NCBI GenBank assembly: GCA_051005015.1
Contig: JBPCJT010000033.1
Span: forward strand, 1 to 17,557
Direction: 5' to 3'
Source of the DNA: JACMME01 sp051005015
GTDB lineage: Bacteria; Gemmatimonadota; Gemmatimonadetes; Gemmatimonadales; Gemmatimonadaceae
DNA: 17,557 nucleotides
Notes under the pieces: model-generated
Seen by the model: only the letters and a program-made list of their open reading frames with translations
What the model was told of the DNA's origin: nothing
Database searches by the model: none
Program-made: the position numbers and the translations under genes
Shown: positions 13,183-17,557 of the stretch, piece after piece
Position numbering within the stretch: the first letter of the stretch is position 1
How the letters are laid out: each line of letters starts with the position of its first letter

Positions 13183-14985
13183 CTATCGATTCCCGTTGGC
13201 AGCGGCCGGGCTCGCGATCATGGCCTCCAGAATACCGCGAATTTCAGGGAGCGCGGCCTGTCCACGCGGAGTAGCTACGAGGTTCAGGGAGTCGAGCGGG
13301 TCATTGTCCAGGTCATAAATCTCTTCGCGACCGTCGTGCATCCGAATGTAATGGAAGCCGCTCGCAATTAGCGAAATGTGACTATTCGGTGGCACGCGCG
13401 ACGTTGCCGAAAGTATAGGGGGATAGACGGCTGTATTACTTCCGTTGAATTGACCGGCTAGCGACTTTCCCGGGTACCGCCCGTCGTTTTCCAGGCCGGC
13501 CATACTGAGTATCGTAGCCGGCAAATCAATCAGGCTCACGGGCGTTCGCACCACTTCACCTTTCGGGATGCGCCCCGGGAACCTCATGACGAGAGGCACG
13601 TGGAGCAGTTGGCGGTACATACTGTTCCCGTGAAAGATTTTGCCATGTTCTCCCCACTGCTCCCCATGATCAGAGGTGATAATGACGAGCGTTTTGTCGA
13701 GCAAACCCCGCCCCCTCAACTCGCTCAGGAGAAGATTGACCTGTTGGTCAAGATAGGCAATCGCGCCGTCATAGGACGACACGTGATATGGCCTTTTGCC
13801 CGGTACAAGGCCAGAATCCCCAAAGATTGAATCGAAGGGGGCCGGGACGTAGAGCGGCGTGTGGGCGTCATAGTAGTTTCCCATGACGAAGAAAGGGCGG
13901 TCATCCAGCTTATCGAGCCACTCCATTACGTGTACGTTCAGCTCGGCTGCGGACTTGCGGTTCAGACCACGCCGACCAAGAAACTCCCGCACCCGCTGGT
14001 TGTCGGCGACAATGCGGCCAATCATGGAGCCTGTCACGAACGAGTGGATCGTGACAATGAAGTCCTCGAAGTGAATAAATCCCCGATTCAGACGGTGTTC
14101 CCAAGTGATGTAAGAGGGATTGGCTGCGAATCCTCCCGTGGCATAGCCAGCCCTGGTAAATGCTTCTGCCAGCGTTGGGTATTCGTCGTCGAGAGGCGCT
14201 GCCCACATGACACGCTTGCCCTTGACGATGCTGAGCTCGTGCGCATGGCGGCCAGTGAACATCGCCGCGTGTGATGGCAGCGTCCAGGACGATGTCGCAA
14301 ATGTGCGGTCGAAGCGTATGCCTTCCGCGGCCCACTTCTCGAGGTTGGGTGTCGTCGGCTTTGCGTAACCGTATAAACTGAGATTCTGGGCGCGAACGGT
14401 ATCCAGGATCAGCAACAACACATTCGGCACGCCACCCTCCGAAGGCGCAGATACAACCGGCAAAGAAGCGAATCTCCATCGCTCCAGTGCCCACCGGCCG
14501 CCGATAACTCCGACAAGAGCCAGAAGCAGAGCGGCCACGGGCCACTTGACGGTTCGCCGGATCCACCCGTCGATCGTATCGAAACGATTTGCGGACAGGC
14601 GGCCCGTCTGCACAGCGAGGCCAAGAGCGAGAACAGTCGCTGCCTTCTTGTGCATCCCGGGGATCAGCCACGTGAGACTCACAAACAGGACGAAGCTCAC
14701 GACCGCAATGACAATCTCCGGTTTAACCCGCTCCGGCCACCGCCGTGCGGCAAGATGCATCACAACGCCCAACGGCCCAAACCAGATCAGTGTCGAGGCC
14801 GGCGCCATCCATACGAGGTCGAGTCCGGCCATTAGCGGGCGGCCCGACCAGTACCGCATTCCAACCCGGAAGGCAAGCTCGAGGAAGCCTGTCGCGATGG
14901 CCAGCCACACGGCAAGAGCAAGCGGAAAGCTCCGTGGTACCGTTCTCATGGATGGATCGACGAGGCGACTTGGAGAATGACTCAT
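13183..14985 (-). CDS. Alkaline-phosphatase-superfamily (sulfatase-like) membrane protein
   Basis: From ATG 14985 the protein has 600 residues: about five N-terminal transmembrane helices (to roughly residue 165) and an extracytoplasmic alkaline-phosphatase/sulfatase-fold domain. Metal-site motifs are present: LLLILDTVRA (D195), NYYDAHTPLY (D373, H375) and TSDHGEQWGEHG (D439, H440). At the nucleophile position the motif is WTLPSHAAMFTG: Thr235 where sulfatases have Cys or Ser, and His239 where they have Arg. It therefore cannot carry formylglycine and resembles lipoteichoic acid synthase or phosphoethanolamine transferase chemistry more than sulfate ester hydrolysis. The frame continues upstream to 15216 without family-like sequence. 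The start is poorly marked; TATCCT at 14998-14993 could be a -10 giving a leaderless message. It is the first gene of the carbamoyltransferase operon. Confidence 0.87.
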   Translation of the reverse strand: MSHSPSRLVDPSMRTVPRSFPLALAVWLAIATGFLELAFRVGMRYWSGRPLMAGLDLVWMAPASTLIWFGPLGVVMHLAARRWPERVKPEIVIAVVSFVLFVSLTWLIPGMHKKAATVLALGLAVQTGRLSANRFDTIDGWIRRTVKWPVAALLLALVGVIGGRWALERWRFASLPVVSAPSEGGVPNVLLLILDTVRAQNLSLYGYAKPTTPNLEKWAAEGIRFDRTFATSSWTLPSHAAMFTGRHAHELSIVKGKRVMWAAPLDDEYPTLAEAFTRAGYATGGFAANPSYITWEHRLNRGFIHFEDFIVTIHSFVTGSMIGRIVADNQRVREFLGRRGLNRKSAAELNVHVMEWLDKLDDRPFFVMGNYYDAHTPLYVPAPFDSIFGDSGLVPGKRPYHVSSYDGAIAYLDQQVNLLLSELRGRGLLDKTLVIITSDHGEQWGEHGKIFHGNSMYRQLLHVPLVMRFPGRIPKGEVVRTPVSLIDLPATILSMAGLENDGRYPGKSLAGQFNGSNTAVYPPILSATSRVPPNSHISLIASGFHYIRMHDGREEIYDLDNDPLDSLNLVATPRGQAALPEIRGILEAMIASPAAANGNR

Positions 14986-15177
14986 GCGGCTAAGGATAAT
15001 TGGAGGGAGTTTGGGCGGAAAGATGGACGGAATCGGACGGAGCAGAGGTCGTGAAACGAGTGCGCAACCGACCCGATCACAACCCCCCCGAGCGAAGTTG
15101 GCACTTGATGTGCAAGGGCTGCCCGGAAACCAACAACCAAAAAAGGGCGCGCCATCGCCACGCACCAGAATCTGTGA
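14986..15177. other. Divergent intergenic region before the operon
   Basis: This 192-bp gap separates the operon's first gene (-) from the hypothetical gene (+), so it should carry the operon promoter. On the minus strand TATCCT (14998-14993) is preceded 17 nt away by TTTCCG, a weak -10/-35 pair ending 7 nt before the ATG. Small ORFs here show no recognisable features. Nothing else stands out. Confidence 0.3.
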
Positions 15178-15939
15178 GTGGCGCACCGCTTCGCCTTTCA
15201 CTTGCACCCGTGCCACAACTTGACGACAGCAAGACCCGCCCGACCTACTGATAAGTCGCGCCCCGCCCGATCACCGCGAAGGCTGCCGGGCGCCGAGCGC
15301 TGCAGGCGGAAGTTCCTTCGCTTCTTCCCGGGAGGATTTCGAGACGACACTTACCTCGACTGGGAACGCAACTACAAGTGGGAAGCGCACCAGCGCTGGA
15401 ACGAAGCGCTCAACGCAAAGGTCTTTCGCTCGCTGCTCGAGGATGGTGATTTCCCGGAGATCGCCACGCGCGCCGTGCGGATCGAGTCGCGCACCAATCT
15501 TCTCTTCTCGTTCGAGAAGATGGCTCTCCGGGATGCGGTGAAATCGCCGACCGGGGCGCGATCGTTCGCGACCGGGTTATATGCGTTCCTTCATGGCGCG
15601 GGTGGCGACCAGAAGAAATTCGAGCGCTGGTGCGACGTCGTAGCCGAGCTGCCACGCAAACAGACTCGGGTGCTCACCTGGCCCGTCGTGACGGTTTTCG
15701 GATTCATTGGGCTGCCGGAAAGACACATTTTCCTAAAGCCGAACGTCACCCGGCTCGCCGCTCGTGCATACGGCGCCGACTTTCAATATGAGAGCCGGCC
15801 GAATTGGAACAGCTACTACAGCCTGCTTCAGTTCGCCGAAAGGGTGCGGCACGATCTTCGGGACCTTCGTCCGCGCGACATGATCGACCTGCAGTCATTC
15901 ATCTGGGTGCAAGGGTCGGACAAGTACCAGGGATTATAA
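15178..15939 (+). CDS. Conserved hypothetical protein
   Basis: Up to 253 residues from GTG 15178; TTG 15220 would give 239. Neither start has a Shine-Dalgarno. The first 40 residues are low-complexity, basic and Pro-rich. The conserved-looking part begins at RCRRKFLRFFPGGFRDDTYL and continues DWERNYKWEAHQRWNEAL, RIESRTNLLFSFEKMALRDA, TRVLTWPVVTVFGFIGLPER, HIFLKPNVTRLAA and ends RPRDMIDLQSFIWVQGSDKY. It is rich in Trp, Phe and Arg, lacks a signal peptide or membrane helix, and seems soluble. I recognise it as a kind of protein seen in several environmental bacteria but know no named domain or function. A degraded piece of a second copy lies at 10541-10630. The stop codon forms the first two bases of a heptamer array. 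Confidence 0.75.
   Translation: MAHRFAFHLHPCHNLTTARPARPTDKSRPARSPRRLPGAERCRRKFLRFFPGGFRDDTYLDWERNYKWEAHQRWNEALNAKVFRSLLEDGDFPEIATRAVRIESRTNLLFSFEKMALRDAVKSPTGARSFATGLYAFLHGAGGDQKKFERWCDVVAELPRKQTRVLTWPVVTVFGFIGLPERHIFLKPNVTRLAARAYGADFQYESRPNWNSYYSLLQFAERVRHDLRDLRPRDMIDLQSFIWVQGSDKYQGL
15483..15521 (+). repeat. 39-nt direct repeat, right copy
   Basis: This copy is in frame within the intact hypothetical gene and differs from 10566-10604 at a single base. It probably represents the original; the left copy is the relic. Confidence 0.85.
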
Positions 15940-15993
15940 CTGCGAACTACGAACTGCGAATTGCGAACTGCGAACTATAAACTGCGGACTGAA
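15938..15993. repeat. Heptamer array, AACTGCG units (about 8 copies)
   Basis: Head-to-tail 7-nt units: AACTGCG, AACTACG, AACTGCG, AATTGCG, AACTGCG, AACTATA, AACTGCG, GACTGAA. The first unit shares its AA with the TAA stop of the upstream gene. It lies in the convergent gap before the Gfo/Idh gene's end. Copies differ mainly at the third and fifth bases. Confidence 0.85.
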
Positions 15994-16039
15994 CTGCTGT
16001 CGCTGTCTGTGCGCCGGTGGAAACCGGTGAAAAAACGGG

Positions 16040-17278
16040 TCAGGGCTTCCACTCTCCCCTGGCGACTTTCGGGATGAACTTGTCCACGCCCTTTGGTGGA
16101 TAGGCCAGCGTTCGTCCCTGCTCTGCGCTCATGTAGGCTGCCATCAACGTCCGCACCACCTCCACTCCATCGTCAAACGTGAGCATCGGTTTCTCGCCGC
16201 GAAGAAATGCGCGCACGAAGTGTCTGTTCTCCGCTTCGTAGCCGTACGCCGCCGGCTCGCTCGCAACTACGGGCATGAGCCCCATCTCCGCGTTCTGCTT
16301 TTCGACCAGCTCCTCGCCTGATTTCCCCTTGACTTCGCGGCTGAAGAAGAGCTTGAGGCCGGTGTCGAGCGAGTTCCATGACATCGAATACTCGGGGCCA
16401 AGCAGCTCAGCCGAGAGCCGAAGTCCCGCGCCCACAAAGCTCCAGGACGTAGTTGCCTCGCCGAACAGTGTCATGCCGTCCGTGGTCTCGAATTCGAGCG
16501 TCGCGCTCGCGAAGTCCTCCGACGGACTCTTGCTGTAATCGACGCCTTTCCCCATCGACTTGGAAAGTCGTTTCGCGTACTCGGGACGCGTCCACTTGAG
16601 GCTCGCGACGTGCGCCGTTACGCGCGCGGTCCTAAGTGAAGCACGCGGCGCGCCCGGCTCAGTCAGGAGATGCCGCACTACCTCGACGGAATGGCACATC
16701 ATGTCGTTCAGCACACCGCCTCCCTGCAGCGCTCCCTGCCAGAACCAGGGCATGTGCGGTCCGCTGTGCTCTTCCGCGGCACGGGCCAGGTAGGGACGGC
16801 CCGTGGTAGAAGCGCCGCGCGCCCAGATGAGCGACCGCCCGAGCTCCACCTGCGGCGCGAAAAGCTGATTCTCCAGGTAGCCATGGTTAAGCCCGACACG
16901 CTCGACGAGCCGCGCAACCATCCTGGCTTCAGCCACGTTTCGCCCGAGCGGCTTTTCGCAGGCGATTGCGCGGAGCGTTCCCCTGCCGCGCTCGATCGTG
17001 TCGACAATTTCCTCGACGTTTTCGATGCGCGCGTGGTTCGGTCCGCACAGCCAGAGGGCCTGGATGGCTGGATTCGCAACCATCTCCGCGATCGACCGAT
17101 ACGCCTTTGCGTCTCCCACGCCGAGCGCACGGGCGAAAGCCGCCGTGCCCTCCGCCCGCTTGAGGTTTGGACTCCAGATTCCAAGAACGTCGGCGTCGCG
17201 AACACCAACGAACCCCTGCAGGTGGAATCTTGCGATGAAGCCGCTGCCAACGATGCCGACACCGAGACGGTTGTTCAT
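16040..17278 (-). CDS. Gfo/Idh/MocA-family NAD(P)-dependent oxidoreductase
   Basis: The product (412 residues) is a cytoplasmic sugar dehydrogenase-type enzyme. The N-terminal Rossmann domain has VGIVGSGFIARFHLQG (residues 7-22, nucleotide-binding Gly motif), GPNHARIENVEE, and the family's catalytic lysine motif ACEKPLGRNVAEA (106-118). The C-terminal domain carries GGGVLNDMMCHSVEVVRHLL (186-205), with D192 and H196 at the usual catalytic/substrate positions. The closing YEAENRHFVRAFLRGEKPML is also typical. The substrate is unknown; many relatives reduce or oxidise inositol, glucosides or 3-keto-sugars. The gluconate-dehydrogenase subunit 3 gene upstream on the same strand supports an oxidative sugar pathway. 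The ATG at 17278 lacks a Shine-Dalgarno; a heptamer array occupies the leader. Confidence 0.92.
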   Translation of the reverse strand: MNNRLGVGIVGSGFIARFHLQGFVGVRDADVLGIWSPNLKRAEGTAAFARALGVGDAKAYRSIAEMVANPAIQALWLCGPNHARIENVEEIVDTIERGRGTLRAIACEKPLGRNVAEARMVARLVERVGLNHGYLENQLFAPQVELGRSLIWARGASTTGRPYLARAAEEHSGPHMPWFWQGALQGGGVLNDMMCHSVEVVRHLLTEPGAPRASLRTARVTAHVASLKWTRPEYAKRLSKSMGKGVDYSKSPSEDFASATLEFETTDGMTLFGEATTSWSFVGAGLRLSAELLGPEYSMSWNSLDTGLKLFFSREVKGKSGEELVEKQNAEMGLMPVVASEPAAYGYEAENRHFVRAFLRGEKPMLTFDDGVEVVRTLMAAYMSAEQGRTLAYPPKGVDKFIPKVARGEWKP

Positions 17279-17303
17279 GATGAGGATTGTGGAGTATGGA
17301 TTG

Positions 17304-17338
17304 AACTACGAACTCCGAATTGCGAATTGCGACCTGCG
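17304..17338. repeat. Heptamer array in the Gfo/Idh leader (5 copies)
   Basis: Units AACTACG, AACTCCG, AATTGCG, AATTGCG, ACCTGCG follow each other. They share the consensus and strand orientation of the 15938-15993 array, so the Gfo/Idh gene is bracketed by the same repeat. This one fills most of the 73-bp gap to the upstream gene, 26 nt before the Gfo/Idh start. Confidence 0.8.
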
Positions 17339-17351
17339 GATGGTATAGCGA

Positions 17352-17557
17352 TCAGCCGTCGTAGGAAACACCTAACTTTCGAAGCGCTGCGGGTGGGCAA
17401 CCGTCCCATTTCGCCATGGCTACGTTCCCGATGTAGCGCAGGTCTCGTACTCCCATCTGGCTGGACCAGAATCCTGATGCCGTGAAGTCGCGAAGGTAGC
17501 TGAAGAATGCAGTGCCGTCCTGCATTGCCGGTACAGCGCGCGCCGGCCACGCAATTT
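17352..17557 (-). CDS. Gluconate 2-dehydrogenase subunit 3-like protein (C-terminal part)
   Basis: The frame enters from the window's right edge and ends at TGA 17352, giving 67 codons. FFSYLRDFTASGFWSSQMGV followed by RDLRYIGN and WDGCPPAALRKLGVSYDG is the conserved end of the gluconate 2-dehydrogenase subunit 3 family. This small, often Tat-exported subunit pairs with an FAD-dependent GMC-type large subunit that oxidises sugars in the periplasm; related proteins belong to glucoside 3-dehydrogenases. The N-terminus and the expected large subunit lie outside the window. It precedes the Gfo/Idh gene on the same strand with 73 nt between. Confidence 0.8.
   Translation of the reverse strand, partial: IAWPARAVPAMQDGTAFFSYLRDFTASGFWSSQMGVRDLRYIGNVAMAKWDGCPPAALRKLGVSYDG

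Noticed and set aside
15000..15251. An 83-codon plus-strand frame with CKGCPE
   Set aside because: It lies in the divergent gap and runs out of frame into the hypothetical gene; a single Cys pair is not enough to support a gene.
15938..15993. Possible CRISPR-like array
   Set aside because: The units are 7 nt, contiguous and without spacers, so it is a simple tandem repeat.
16014..16027. Hairpin CCGGT-GGAA-ACCGG near the convergent ends
   Set aside because: The following tract is A-rich on the plus strand, and on the minus strand the T-run comes before the hairpin, so it does not fit an intrinsic terminator for either gene.
16670..17485. A 271-codon plus-strand frame
   Set aside because: It is antisense to the Gfo/Idh Rossmann domain and to subunit 3; no family resemblance.

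Overview
The window is GC-rich bacterial chromosomal DNA with codon use and gene content typical of soil Gemmatimonadota: a secreted BNR/sortilin-type protein of about 1,050 residues, a secreted TPR protein, DUF2182, a DUF1080 lipoprotein, an NHS-type MFS permease and a gluconate-dehydrogenase subunit 3/Gfo-Idh pair. This lineage call is inferred from gene content; there is no rRNA or other phylogenetic marker in the window. I saw no tRNA, rRNA, CRISPR array or intact transposase.

Layout. 1-308 (-): N-terminal part of a lipoprotein with a cupin-like segment, cut by the window edge. 607-3753 (+): large secreted BNR-repeat protein carrying an in-frame heptamer-repeat insert. 3763-4695 (-): stand-alone proline dehydrogenase, convergent with it. 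4786-5432 (-): PIN toxin/Phd antitoxin pair with a tandem operator. 5484-5839 (+): gene debris, a HEPN remnant overlapping (ATGA) a 37-codon start of a restriction-type helicase. 5905-8264 (-): TPR protein, then DUF2182 membrane protein. 8433-10366 (+): DUF1080 lipoprotein and MFS permease, overlapping by ATGA. 10401-10694 (+): a chimeric broken gene. 10675-14985 (-): a four-gene operon (alkaline-phosphatase-fold membrane protein, NodU/TobZ-type carbamoyltransferase, SxtJ-like protein, DUF5989 small membrane protein). 15178-15939 (+): conserved hypothetical protein. 16040-17278 (-): Gfo/Idh/MocA oxidoreductase. 17352-17557 (-): C-terminus of gluconate 2-dehydrogenase subunit 3.

How they may work together. 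DUF1080, the MFS permease, Gfo/Idh and subunit 3 are parts commonly seen together in oxidative (3-keto) sugar catabolism; here they lie in two blocks separated by about 5 kb. The material between the blocks is the carbamoyltransferase operon. A 39-nt near-perfect direct repeat flanks that operon: one copy is inside the intact 15178-15939 gene, the other inside the broken ORF at 10401-10694. This suggests the operon arrived as a cassette or that the region was rearranged.

The most interesting material is (i) the carbamoyltransferase-SxtJ-DUF5989 module, which mirrors the sxtI-sxtJ-sxtK block of saxitoxin clusters, joined here to a sulfatase-like membrane protein with Thr at the nucleophile position; (ii) heptanucleotide arrays, one inside a coding sequence and two flanking the Gfo/Idh gene; and (iii) a small graveyard of defence genes beside the toxin-antitoxin pair.
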